IMG/VR virus record: IMGVR_UViG_3300034096_000909 | Location: 1 to 38,884 of that record | Source of the DNA: a virus | DNA: 38,884 nt | Reading direction: 5' to 3' (one strand) | Shown: positions 8,419-15,314 of the stretch, piece after piece | How positions within the stretch are numbered: position 1 is the stretch's first letter | Layout of the letters: every line of letters starts with the position of its first letter | Made by a program: the position numbers and the translations under genes | The notes under the pieces: model-generated | What the model was told of the DNA's origin: nothing | Database searches by the model: none | The model's input: the letters and a program-made list of their open reading frames with translations, nothing else

Positions 8419-8678
8419 CTGTCCACCCCTAGCCCGTTTCGGGTCAATTCTTCTTTCGTTTTTTGGTCCATCTCTTCAAATGTCGAAGGCCAGTTGGCCC
8501 CTAGTTTTTCCTTGACTTGACCAATGCAAACGACATCTTCAGCGCTCAACAGTTTTTCGCGGTCCACCTTATCTTCAATCGCCATCACCATTTCCACCAC
8601 GTCAAGCGAATCGAGCTTGTCGGCGTTCGTTGCGTACTCCGCAAAAGTGCCTGAAAAAAACAAGGTATTGTCCCGCAT
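8415..8678 (-). CDS. Acyl-carrier-protein-like small protein
   Basis: 87 residues from ATG 8678 (TGATG overlap with rusA). Residues 22-36 read 'LDSLDVVEMVMAIED', which matches the helix-II signature of acyl carrier proteins ('ADSLDTVELVMALEE' in the classic case), including the Ser (here S24) that would carry 4'-phosphopantetheine. The rest is acidic and helical ('SAEDVVCIGQVKEKLG' would be helix III-IV). It is surrounded by DNA-metabolism genes and no fatty-acid enzyme is nearby. It may be a real ACP, an ACP mimic, or an ACP fold reused as an adaptor. Confidence 0.62.
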   Translation of the reverse strand: MRDNTLFFSGTFAEYATNADKLDSLDVVEMVMAIEDKVDREKLLSAEDVVCIGQVKEKLGANWPSTFEEMDQKTKEELTRNGLGVDR

Positions 8679-9118
8679 CACACCCCCCAAACCTTGATAA
8701 ATACGCCATTTTCAGAGCTGTAAGCCTTTGACGATTCCCGCTCGATTACCTGGCAATCATCCTGCCAGACAATCCCCGTTAAAGCGTCCTCAGTGCATCG
8801 AATCAGCTTCGTAAGGTCTGGCTTTTTCGTGTGTGCTTTGGGCGCCGTCTCTTTCACCTGGCTTGATTTCTTGCCGGTGCCGAAATGGCTTTTCGGCCTG
8901 GTGAATGAAAATTCAACCAGCATTTTGACCGGTCCCGTAATCATTTCGGCCCCCGCGTCTGTCATTGCCTTTTGAGCGTGCATCGCAACAAGGGCTTGCC
9001 AAGTGCCCTTATTTTTGGCCGTATCCATCACGACAATTTTGCCTGTTTTCGGGTGCATGAATGCCTTTTTACTACCCGATGGGCTGGGAATGCCGGCAAC
9101 GAAGAATTCAATCATCAT
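8678..9118 (-). CDS. rusA: RusA-family Holliday junction resolvase
   Basis: 146 residues, ATG 9118 (a second ATG follows directly). The family core is visible: N-terminal 'FFVAGIPSPSGSKKAF' and the acidic catalytic stretch 'KPDLTKLIRCTEDALTG' followed by 'WQDDCQV', which supplies the Asp residues that hold Mg2+. It resolves branched recombination and replication intermediates before packaging. This fits an operon that also encodes RecT and a YqaJ exonuclease. Confidence 0.88.
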   Translation of the reverse strand: MMIEFFVAGIPSPSGSKKAFMHPKTGKIVVMDTAKNKGTWQALVAMHAQKAMTDAGAEMITGPVKMLVEFSFTRPKSHFGTGKKSSQVKETAPKAHTKKPDLTKLIRCTEDALTGIVWQDDCQVIERESSKAYSSENGVFIKVWGV

Positions 9119-9390
9119 TCCGCCCCCCTGATTTCTTGAATAAACCTTTTAATCATCTTCGCCGGCTCTCTGTCTGCCACTGATCCCGTCATTGCCTCGC
9201 GAATAAGGGTTAGCTCCTTCATGGCAAGTTTCGTATATTTCGTTTCCTTGCCGCTTGCAAAATGCACGGTAACGGATACTTGCGTCCGTTCCGCTTTAAA
9301 TTTATTTGGCTCGAATTCGACCGTTTCCGTCACGATTCCGATGGTGCCGGTCCTGTCTCTCACAATGTCGCCAGGGTAAAACTGCATCAT
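9115..9390 (-). CDS. Small beta-rich hypothetical protein
   Basis: 91 residues from ATG 9390, chosen because it overlaps the upstream stop as ATGA; the longer frame to 9561 runs inside the neighbouring gene. The sequence 'FYPGDIVRDRTGTIGIVTE' followed by 'VTVHFASGKETKYTKLAMKEL' resembles a small SH3/KOW-like barrel, then a basic helix. Function unknown. Confidence 0.6.
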   Translation of the reverse strand: MMQFYPGDIVRDRTGTIGIVTETVEFEPNKFKAERTQVSVTVHFASGKETKYTKLAMKELTLIREAMTGSVADREPAKMIKRFIQEIRGAE

Positions 9391-10073
9391 TGCCACTCGC
9401 TCCTTTCGTCCCCGTTGTAGTAAGCCTGAAGGCTCAAACGCTGCTCGTTTTGCTCTGGCCTGATTTTTCCGGCCTTTGGCTGATCTCGTTTCAGCAGATT
9501 CTGCCAGAATTCGCCGAATGTCGGCTTGCGTGGCAATCCCCTTGATTCCAGCCAATCGCAAGCGTTTTGATACTCAATCTTTTCCTCTGCTAATCGTGCG
9601 TCGGCAATCTCAGAATTAATCATGATCAAACCGGAATAGCGGTTTTTGCCGATCTCGCAGGTGCAAGCAAAAGCCTTTTTTGTCCGTCTGATTTCTCCGT
9701 CTTTATGCCTTACGACGGGAACCATCACGACCCCAAGGTTATCGCAGATTCGGCATTTGTGGCCGTCTGGAATCTCATAGCGGGCCTCTGCTTCTTCTCG
9801 CAATTCGGCCGGCTTTTCAGCAATAAACGCCGCGAAATGTTCGAAGATTCGACCAGCGCCACCGATAACGCGATGGGTCGAAAACGAATAAGCAACCTGG
9901 CTGGCAAGCCGCTGATTCTGAATCAGGCCGTTTTCAAACAACAGTCGTTTCCAATTTTCCCACTGTAGCCCGATGATTTCTTGCGAATCATCAAGTGGTA
10001 TTCCTCGCTGGGAAAAGAGCGATTGCACCCAGCCCCTTACCCAAGGCTCTGTTTTAATTTCAATTTCAATCAC
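9387..10073 (-). CDS. Zinc-knuckle replication-module protein, possible helicase loader
   Basis: 228 residues from GTG 10073 (GTGA overlap with the initiator gene). The N-terminal half is helical; the centre has a four-cysteine site ('CRICDNLG' and 'FACTCEIG'). There is no Walker motif, so it is not a DnaC-type ATPase. Its position right after the initiator suggests a helper role at the origin, but this is inference only. Confidence 0.6.
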   Translation of the reverse strand: MIEIEIKTEPWVRGWVQSLFSQRGIPLDDSQEIIGLQWENWKRLLFENGLIQNQRLASQVAYSFSTHRVIGGAGRIFEHFAAFIAEKPAELREEAEARYEIPDGHKCRICDNLGVVMVPVVRHKDGEIRRTKKAFACTCEIGKNRYSGLIMINSEIADARLAEEKIEYQNACDWLESRGLPRKPTFGEFWQNLLKRDQPKAGKIRPEQNEQRLSLQAYYNGDERSEWQ

Positions 10074-10930
10074 GATAGACTCTCCAGAAAGGCTTTATTA
10101 CGCTCCTCAGCCAATCGCTTGGCTTCTTGCCTGGCTTGTTTTGGGCTTACCCAGGCCCCGTCTGCCCAATCCGTTTTGACTTTGTGCTGAAAGAGCTTCC
10201 AGGGCGTTGGCTTGCCCTTGCACTCCTCCAGAGCCCAGGCAACAAAGCCTGTGTCAACCATCGCTTGATCAATGCGACGTGTGAGCGGCTCGGCATAAGG
10301 ACCGAACACCGCGATAAAATTTGACTTCAGTTCGCCCAGGTCAACCGGAATAAATTCAATCGGCTGGCTTTCAATTCGTGGCACGATTCGAAGTGATCGG
10401 TTTTCTGGACCAGCCCCCGACTCAAAAGGCTCGATGTTTTGATCATCAGTTGGCGAAAAATCTTCAATGCTGCTGCTGGGTTCTGTAGCATCAGTTGTAA
10501 TAGTAGATTGGAAAGATAGATTGATTCCTATATAGGGGTTATTAGGGGAGGTGACGCTAGGCGTCATCCCCCCCTGACGCTGCGCGTCATCCCCCCCCGG
10601 CGTGGCGCGTCGTGGGGTGACGTTTTCCGTCATGTCGTTTTCCGTCATGGGGTGACGCTGCGCGTCATCTGTAATTTTGTCCATGATTAAGAGGAAATAT
10701 CGACGGCCTTTTTCATCATATTTTCGATAAATAAAACCAAGTTGAATTGCTTGGTTTAAATCGGATTGAATTCGCCGTACATCCTTTTTGAGAATGCTGG
10801 CAAGTTTGTCATTTGACACATAAACGTGATCCTGGCGGTCTTTATGCAATGCCAGTACGGTTAGCGTCCGAAAAGCGGCGTCGCTCAGCTCAGAACAAAC
10901 CCAGTTTTCAGGAACAAACGCGCGCCGCAT
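10070..10930 (-). CDS. Phage replication initiator (winged-helix, lambda O-like organisation)
   Basis: 286 residues. Residues 1-85 form a winged-helix-like domain ('LSDAAFRTLTVLALHK', 'VSNDKLASILKKDVRRIQSDL', 'LGFIYRKYDEKGRRYFLL'). The middle (about 90-125) is a linker encoded by the iteron array, rich in 'MTE/TP' turns. The C-terminal 100 residues ('FIAVFGPYAEPLTRRIDQAM' to the end) are helical with a basic tail. The initiator probably binds repeats inside its own gene and recruits the helicase, as lambda O does. Confidence 0.72.
   Translation of the reverse strand: MRRAFVPENWVCSELSDAAFRTLTVLALHKDRQDHVYVSNDKLASILKKDVRRIQSDLNQAIQLGFIYRKYDEKGRRYFLLIMDKITDDAQRHPMTENDMTENVTPRRATPGGDDAQRQGGMTPSVTSPNNPYIGINLSFQSTITTDATEPSSSIEDFSPTDDQNIEPFESGAGPENRSLRIVPRIESQPIEFIPVDLGELKSNFIAVFGPYAEPLTRRIDQAMVDTGFVAWALEECKGKPTPWKLFQHKVKTDWADGAWVSPKQARQEAKRLAEERNKAFLESLS
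10552..10667. repeat. Iteron array, candidate phage replication origin inside the initiator gene
   Basis: Six 15-base units with inverted symmetry, consensus TGACGNNNNNNCGTCA-like, lie at 10552-10566, 10575-10589, 10598-10612 (degenerate), 10618-10632, 10633-10647 and 10653-10667. Two are exact copies of TGACGCTGCGCGTCA. C-runs or G-runs separate several units. An A/T-rich stretch (about 10480-10550) borders the array and could be the unwinding element. Confidence 0.68.
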
Positions 10931-10933
10931 TGT

Positions 10934-11128
10934 TTATTCTGCTTTCTGTGCCTGGCTATCCAATTCCTTTTGCTTTTCGACCCAGATTTCTTCGCGGTTC
11001 ACGTCAATATCTTCCGGGGCATCAATCCCTAGTTTGACCTTATCCCCCCTTATTTCTACGACTGTCACTTTTACAGCCCCGCCCGCAATGATCAGAGATT
11101 CGTTTTTCTTCCGACTAAGAACCAGCAT
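10934..11128 (-). CDS. csrA: CsrA/RsmA-family RNA-binding regulator
   Basis: 64 residues, full length for the family. It opens with the hallmark 'MLVLSRKKNESLIIAGG' and continues 'VKVTVVEIRGDKVKLGIDAP' and 'VNREEIW'. CsrA dimers bind GGA motifs in mRNA leaders to block or stabilise translation. The ribosome site is GGAGG at 11140-11136 on the minus strand, within 'ACGGAGG', itself a CsrA-like ANGGA site, so self-repression is plausible. The gene lies between recT and the replication initiator. Confidence 0.95.
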   Translation of the reverse strand: MLVLSRKKNESLIIAGGAVKVTVVEIRGDKVKLGIDAPEDIDVNREEIWVEKQKELDSQAQKAE

Positions 11129-11151
11129 CGTTGTACCTCCGTGTTGTAAAT

Positions 11152-11310
11152 GCCGGGCGACAACAAGCCGCCCGGCAGCCTGGATATACCTCTTTGTCGA
11201 TTCATGTGATGAATGGACTCAGAGCCCGGCCTGGTGAGTTGTAGTACCAAGCCGGAACACAGGGGGCGAGATCGAACTCGCCGGCTCTCGGCTGGAAATC
11301 CCCGAGAGCC
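11152..11310 (-). ncRNA. Hairpin-rich intergenic RNA region upstream of csrA
   Basis: No convincing gene fills 11129-11333. Five inverted repeats follow one another: 11283-11291/11302-11310 (9 bp), 11265-11270/11277-11282 (6 bp), 11226-11235/11246-11255 (5+4 bp with a mismatch), 11200-11205/11209-11214 (6 bp) and 11152-11159/11169-11176 (8 bp). On the minus strand the first loop carries GGA. This may be a structured csrA leader, an mRNA-processing region or a small RNA; the strand and boundaries are not known. Confidence 0.5.
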
Positions 11311-11333
11311 CCGCCTGGCCCCGTAAACGTGCA

Positions 11334-12359
11334 TCAGTTCCCTGCCTGATGTTCGCTTGCAATTCGCCCCGCTGCATATTTCAGCATCGAAAGCGTTGTT
11401 TCCCAATTGTCGTTACTCTTGGCGATTTCATTTACTTTCTGGCGGTAAGTTGTGGCCTTGCCGCTAACAATTGTTTCATTCGCCATTGTTTCATAAATGG
11501 TATTTATGACCGCCCCCGGGTGCCCGTATTGAGCCAGTCCCCGGCGTGCGTATTCATCCGCTGCTTTTGAGGCCCAATTATCGATCTTGGTGACGATTTC
11601 GCCGAACGATTGCGCTTGCGATTGCATTTCGACCGGCTGTTGACTCTCGGCCGGCTTCGATAAATCAGGCTCTTCCCAGGGTGTTTCGACGGCCTCTGGG
11701 ATTGGCTCAGGCGCAGGCTTGGCTGGCGTGGTCTGTACTTTCGGCTTACCGTTCTTCGCGGGCTCTGGTGCGGGCTCTGACAGTGTTTCCGTCAATGGTT
11801 CGACATTGACATCAATAATTTCGCCCTCAATGATTTCATCAGGCGTATAAACCGGACCCATGAAAATATCAGGCGTATAGGCCCGGGCGCCTTGTGTAAT
11901 GGCCCTGGCAAATACCATTGATTTCGGGTATTTCTCCCAGTTTGATGAAGGTTTAACCAGTTGAGCCCGCTTGGCATCTTCAATCGTATAAACTGACGTA
12001 CCTAAAAGCTGGTTGCCCTGGTAAAACGAAATTTTACAGGCTGTGGCGCTCCATTCGTTTACCCGGTAATCATAACGATTTGACTGTTTAATGAGGCTGG
12101 AAACAAGCCCGGCCGATAGGCTTGGCCGGCCCTGAATCACTGACACGCCCATCATGGCCTGAAACGTCGATAGTCCCAGCTCTTTTCCGAGCAAAATCTT
12201 AACGGCCGCTTCTTCGACACTACGGACGCCAAAATACTGACTCTTCAGCGCGATTGCGGCGTATGTCATGATTTCGTCAAGTGTCGCCGGTTCAATCACG
12301 TTCCGACGCGGTAAATCTTCAGTTACAGGTATCGTTGCCAGTCTGTTATTATTCGCCAT
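11334..12359 (-). CDS. recT: RecT-family single-strand annealing protein
   Basis: 342 residues from ATG 12359, preceded by AGGAAAGG; a TTG two codons upstream is less likely. The central region 'AAVKILLGKELGLSTFQAMMGVSVIQGRPSLSAGLVSSLIK' and 'YTPDIFMGPVYTPDE' is characteristic of RecT annealing proteins. The C-terminal third is a Pro/Glu-rich linker and a helical tail. It pairs with the exonuclease next door to form a two-component recombinase. Start and stop overlap the exonuclease gene by 11 bases. Confidence 0.88.
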   Translation of the reverse strand: MANNNRLATIPVTEDLPRRNVIEPATLDEIMTYAAIALKSQYFGVRSVEEAAVKILLGKELGLSTFQAMMGVSVIQGRPSLSAGLVSSLIKQSNRYDYRVNEWSATACKISFYQGNQLLGTSVYTIEDAKRAQLVKPSSNWEKYPKSMVFARAITQGARAYTPDIFMGPVYTPDEIIEGEIIDVNVEPLTETLSEPAPEPAKNGKPKVQTTPAKPAPEPIPEAVETPWEEPDLSKPAESQQPVEMQSQAQSFGEIVTKIDNWASKAADEYARRGLAQYGHPGAVINTIYETMANETIVSGKATTYRQKVNEIAKSNDNWETTLSMLKYAAGRIASEHQAGN

Positions 12360-13299
12360 TGCCAAAAGCCTTTCCTATGCGTGGTGTTCTGTGAGGTGCG
12401 CCCGTCTTTTGATAGGCTGCAAACAATTCTGGATGATCCGCCTTGAAACGCTCCTGATCAAACGACTTGCGGCCCGCTGTGGTTTTTAGCGTGAAAGCCG
12501 GCTTGCCGTTTATCAGGCCTATTTCTGCATCGTCAAGAGCTGCCCGAAAACGGTTTGTCATTTCCGTTTCCCGGTTTTCCAGCTCTTTAATTTGTGCCTT
12601 AATTTCAACCAACTGCCTTAAATCGTCGGCCAGGTTGTCGATATTAATTTCTTTCCCAGGCGTGGCCTGGATCGCTTTCAGCAGGTCGGTTGTACCTGAT
12701 CGATAATCGACCGGTGGCAATTCCTTCCCGCGTACATAACGCAACCAGAATTCAATCACCTGATCTAAGGCACCTTCAAAGAATTCAGGTGAGAAGGGTA
12801 TCTGGAAGATTTCAACTTTGCGGGCATAGCTGCCCAGGAACAAAACGGCAAGATCGGCCTGATAAATGCCCGATATGCCCATTTGCCACTGCACTTGAGC
12901 CTTATAACGCTCCGGTACATCATCCCATTTGTAATCGGCCGTTGTTTTCGCTTCAACAATCTTGACGGGATTGCCATTGTCGAAAACTAGGCCGTCAACA
13001 GTGGCCCCGCAAAACTCCCAATCTGGATGACGGTAGAAAACTTGAGTGCGGCCGATCTTAGCGGCCTGGTCGTCCTGGTATCGTCTCAGAACGTAGTTTT
13101 CCAGATACAGGCCCAGCTCCATCGCTTCATTCGATTCGGTAGGTGGTGTCAGGCCCTTTTTTCTCATGGCAATTTCAAAGGGGCTGGAAAAGGCCCCATC
13201 GACGCCCAGAATTCCGGCCGTATCGGCTGATCCGCAATAAGTATTGCGGTCAATCGCGGCGGCCAGCGCCGGCCCTGTGGTTGGCTGTATAACGCTCAA
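12349..13299 (-). CDS. YqaJ / lambda-exonuclease-type recombination nuclease
   Basis: 316 residues from a TTG start with a strong AAGGAGG ribosome site. Motifs in order: 'GSADTAGILGV..FSSPFEIAMRKKG', 'MELGLYLENYV', 'CGATVDGLVFD' and 'VEAKTT', which are the conserved Glu, Asp and Glu-X-Lys residues of the PD-(D/E)XK YqaJ fold. It degrades one strand of duplex ends so that RecT can load. A C-terminal coiled coil ('IKAQIKELENRETEMTNRF') follows. It is the second gene of the leftward early operon. Confidence 0.9.
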   Translation of the reverse strand: MSVIQPTTGPALAAAIDRNTYCGSADTAGILGVDGAFSSPFEIAMRKKGLTPPTESNEAMELGLYLENYVLRRYQDDQAAKIGRTQVFYRHPDWEFCGATVDGLVFDNGNPVKIVEAKTTADYKWDDVPERYKAQVQWQMGISGIYQADLAVLFLGSYARKVEIFQIPFSPEFFEGALDQVIEFWLRYVRGKELPPVDYRSGTTDLLKAIQATPGKEINIDNLADDLRQLVEIKAQIKELENRETEMTNRFRAALDDAEIGLINGKPAFTLKTTAGRKSFDQERFKADHPELFAAYQKTGAPHRTPRIGKAFGNGE

Positions 13300-13399
13300 A
13301 TCTGGCCTCCTTGCTTTGCTGACTGATTTCCTGTAAAATTCACTTGAGACTCCTCGGATAAGGAACGGTTGACCCTCGTTGCAAGGCGGGGGTTATTTT

Positions 13400-13591
13400 T
13401 TATGCGGACGTAATTTTCTTTTTTCTTTTGGGCATTACCTCGCTTGCGTTTTTTGGCAATGGAAGCTTTGAGAGTGCCAATTCGACACCCTCTTGAATCG
13501 TGATGTTGTTGACCGCGCAAAAGATTCGAAGCGCGTGCTTCGTTTCTTTTTTGACTCGCGTTTCAAGCCGGTCGAGTGGTTCCGCTGGCAT
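13400..13591 (-). CDS. Ribbon-helix-helix (CopG/Arc-like) putative repressor
   Basis: 63 residues, ATG 13591 with GGAG upstream. The sequence 'LETRVKKETKHALRIFCAV' then 'NNITIQEGVELALSKL' has the strand-helix-helix spacing of MetJ/Arc/CopG regulators. It is the first gene leftward from the divergent promoters and may control them. The basic tail 'PKRKKKI' could contact DNA. About 100 bases with no gene follow (13300-13399). Confidence 0.7.
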   Translation of the reverse strand: MPAEPLDRLETRVKKETKHALRIFCAVNNITIQEGVELALSKLPLPKNASEVMPKRKKKITSA

Positions 13592-13605
13592 GTGTCTCCT
13601 TTCAC

Positions 13606-13705
13606 TAACTGACTACGAAAAGATTCTAATACCATCACGAATTGTAGTCAATTAGTATTTTGAATATTTTTTGAAACTTTGTACGAATTTTACGATTTGA
13701 CTACA
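13606..13705. promoter_or_regulatory. Three TTGACTAC-like candidate operators
   Basis: The core 'TGACTAC' occurs at 13610-13616 (plus), 13644-13650 (minus; it contains most of the leftward -35) and 13698-13704 (plus; it contains most of the rightward -35). Two copies over the two -35 boxes and a third downstream of the leftward promoter suggest operators for a shared repressor. Confidence 0.5.
13623..13651 (-). promoter_or_regulatory. Leftward early promoter (sigma70-type)
   Basis: On the minus strand, -35 TTGACT at 13651-13646 and -10 TAGAAT at 13628-13623 with an exact 17-base spacer. It would drive the early operon beginning with the ribbon-helix-helix gene. Confidence 0.72.
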
Positions 13706-13725
13706 TCTACTTATTGAATGATAAT
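13697..13725 (+). promoter_or_regulatory. Rightward promoter (sigma70-type)
   Basis: -35 TTGACT at 13697-13702 and -10 GATAAT at 13720-13725 with a 17-base spacer. It would drive the gene starting at GTG 13751 and is arranged back to back with the leftward promoter. Confidence 0.72.
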
Positions 13726-13750
13726 AGTTAATGCAGAAAGGAGGGTATCT

Positions 13751-13990
13751 GTGTCTAAGCTAGATAACTTAACGGCTAGACTTCAGATTAGGGTAATGCC
13801 GTCAATCATGGCATACCTTGATATGGAAATAGGCCGGTTAAGGACTTCGCAACTTTGGTTCGGTAATCGCAAACCAAAGCAGGCGGCTATCGTCATGACA
13901 GCTATTAAGGCTTTTATGGAATTGCCAGCCGAAGAAAAAGACAGGCTTTACGCCAAGTTCTTACCAGAATTTGACGACGGCCAATCCTAA
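13751..13990 (+). CDS. Small putative DNA-binding regulator facing the early operon
   Basis: 79 residues from GTG 13751, chosen because AAAGGAGGG lies 6 bases upstream; a longer ATG frame from 13718 overlaps the -10 box. 'LTARLQIRVMPSIMAYLDMEI' and 'KQAAIVMTAIKAFMELP' give a strand-helix-helix pattern like ribbon-helix-helix proteins, with an insertion between the helices. It is probably the opposing regulator in the lysis/lysogeny region. Function inferred from position and fold guess only. Confidence 0.6.
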   Translation: MSKLDNLTARLQIRVMPSIMAYLDMEIGRLRTSQLWFGNRKPKQAAIVMTAIKAFMELPAEEKDRLYAKFLPEFDDGQS

Positions 13991-14049
13991 CCACCTGAAT
14001 AAATGAGTAGAGCCTGTGACCAATGCGATGATTAAGCCACAAAAACGCT

Positions 14050-14091
14050 TTTCTAATCCGTTGGGCGGGGGTTCGAATCCCTCCGGGTGTA
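14050..14091 (+). other. 3' half of a tRNA-Arg(UCU): phage attachment-site core
   Basis: The sequence reads as a tRNA from the anticodon loop onward: TCT anticodon at 14052-14054, 3' anticodon stem TCCGT, a 5-base variable loop, T-stem GGGGG/CCCTC around TTCGAAT (14067-14083), acceptor CGGGTGT and discriminator A at 14091. No matching D-arm or 5' acceptor strand lies upstream, so it is a fragment. tRNA 3' ends are standard att sites for tyrosine integrases, and the integrase starts 115 bases downstream. Confidence 0.8.
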
Positions 14092-14205
14092 TTTTGCCAA
14101 AGATTTGTTTTTATGCTATTTTATTTTTGTCACCTGCCTACATGTACTCCCGTCAAAATGCCGAGTTTTTGAGTAATGTACTCAATTATCGATGTTTTTG
14201 CTGAT

Positions 14206-15252
14206 ATGGGACGCCCTAAGCACAACGTCCCAACTTTACGCCATCATGCTCATTCCGGGCAGGCGTTCATCTTGTTCAATAGCGTGACCATCTATCTAGG
14301 CCACGCCGGGTCGGCTGAAGCGGCAGCTGCTTATCAAGCGATATTGGCGAATATCACTTCTACCGGTCAGGCTGTGATTTTACCGGTCGAGAATCGGCCA
14401 AAAATGACCGTAGGCGAAATAGTTAATGAGTATTTGAGTAACTTACCTAAAAACTACCCTCAAGCCTCTGGCGAGCCGAAAATGATCGGCCTTGCGATCC
14501 GTTGGTTGCTGCGGCAAGAGTTTGCAACAATTCAGGCTGAATCATTTACCCCAGCCAAGTTTCTTGAACTTCGCCAGGCGTGGGTTGATACGGGCAAAAG
14601 CATCCTTACTATCAATAAATGGCACAACTACACATTGAATCTGTTTCGTTGGGCGGCCATGACTGACAGACTTCCGGCAAGTGTCTGGCATTCATTACAG
14701 ACAGTGCCGAAGCTCAAGCCGGGCAGATCGCCCGCCAAGCAAGCCAAAAAGGTCGATCCCGTGCCGATTGCAGACGTGGAAGCGGTCAAGGCGGTGGTGT
14801 CGGATGTGATCCGTGATTTGATCGACCTGCAGATATTTACCGGCATGAGGTCAGGCGAGGTCTTGAGCATGACCACCCGGCAGATTTCGGATAACGTTTA
14901 TCGGCCTGAAAAGCATAAAAATAAATGGCGAGGCCACAAGCGGGAGATTCACCTGGGGCCGCAAGCACGCGCAATCGTTGCTCGCCGGTCGGCTGGATTG
15001 TCGCCAGATGATCGACTGTTTAAAATGCGGGTCGATAGCTATACCACGACCATCGACCGAGCATGCAAACGGGCAGGGGTGGCGCATTGGCACCCGCACC
15101 AGCTTCGGCATTTGGCCGGGTCGATGGTACGGGATAAATATGGCCTGGATGCCGCTCAAGCGTTTCTAGGCCACGCCACGGCCAAAACCAGTGAAATCTA
15201 TGCAAAGGTTAAGACTGATCTATCCCGGCAGGCGGCTGAGGAGATTGGCTGA
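14206..15252 (+). CDS. int: Tyrosine recombinase (phage integrase)
   Basis: 348 residues from ATG 14206 ('MGRPKHNVPTLRHHAHSGQAF', an opening I associate with planctomycete integrases); an upstream ATG at 14176 is possible. A SAM-like core-binding domain is followed by the catalytic domain with Arg in 'FTGMRSGEVL', 'HPHQLRH', 'FLGHA' and the nucleophile Tyr in 'TSEIYAKV'. It integrates and excises the phage at the tRNA-Arg site upstream. Confidence 0.93.
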   Translation: MGRPKHNVPTLRHHAHSGQAFILFNSVTIYLGHAGSAEAAAAYQAILANITSTGQAVILPVENRPKMTVGEIVNEYLSNLPKNYPQASGEPKMIGLAIRWLLRQEFATIQAESFTPAKFLELRQAWVDTGKSILTINKWHNYTLNLFRWAAMTDRLPASVWHSLQTVPKLKPGRSPAKQAKKVDPVPIADVEAVKAVVSDVIRDLIDLQIFTGMRSGEVLSMTTRQISDNVYRPEKHKNKWRGHKREIHLGPQARAIVARRSAGLSPDDRLFKMRVDSYTTTIDRACKRAGVAHWHPHQLRHLAGSMVRDKYGLDAAQAFLGHATAKTSEIYAKVKTDLSRQAAEEIG

Positions 15253-15276
15253 ACTATTCGGAAATTCCGAACAGTT
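15252..15276. repeat. 25-base palindrome at the integrase stop codon
   Basis: AACTATTCGGAA and TTCCGAACAGTT form an inverted repeat around a central A, with one mismatch. No T-run follows. It could be a weak terminator stem or a protein-binding site, and it overlaps the last base of the integrase stop. Confidence 0.55.
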
Positions 15277-15314
15277 GCAAGTGCATATGAATTATGCGTT
15301 TAAACTATATCATC

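Noticed and set aside
10552-10667. CRISPR-like array
   Set aside because: Units are 15-base palindromes with 0-8 base gaps inside a coding frame, not long repeats with unique spacers; no cas genes.
11226-11310. tRNA gene on the minus strand
   Set aside because: A T-arm-like stem has a 6-base loop, the neighbouring stem is 9 bp, and no D-arm or acceptor stem pairs up.
11092-11406. 104-codon frame across the csrA leader
   Set aside because: It runs over the ends of recT and csrA in another frame, has Arg/Ser/Gly-rich content typical of GC hairpins read as codons, and no ribosome site.
13985-14050. 5' half of the tRNA upstream of the att core
   Set aside because: 'GAGTAGAGC' resembles a D-loop end but no D-stem, anticodon 5' stem or acceptor strand pairs with the 3' half.
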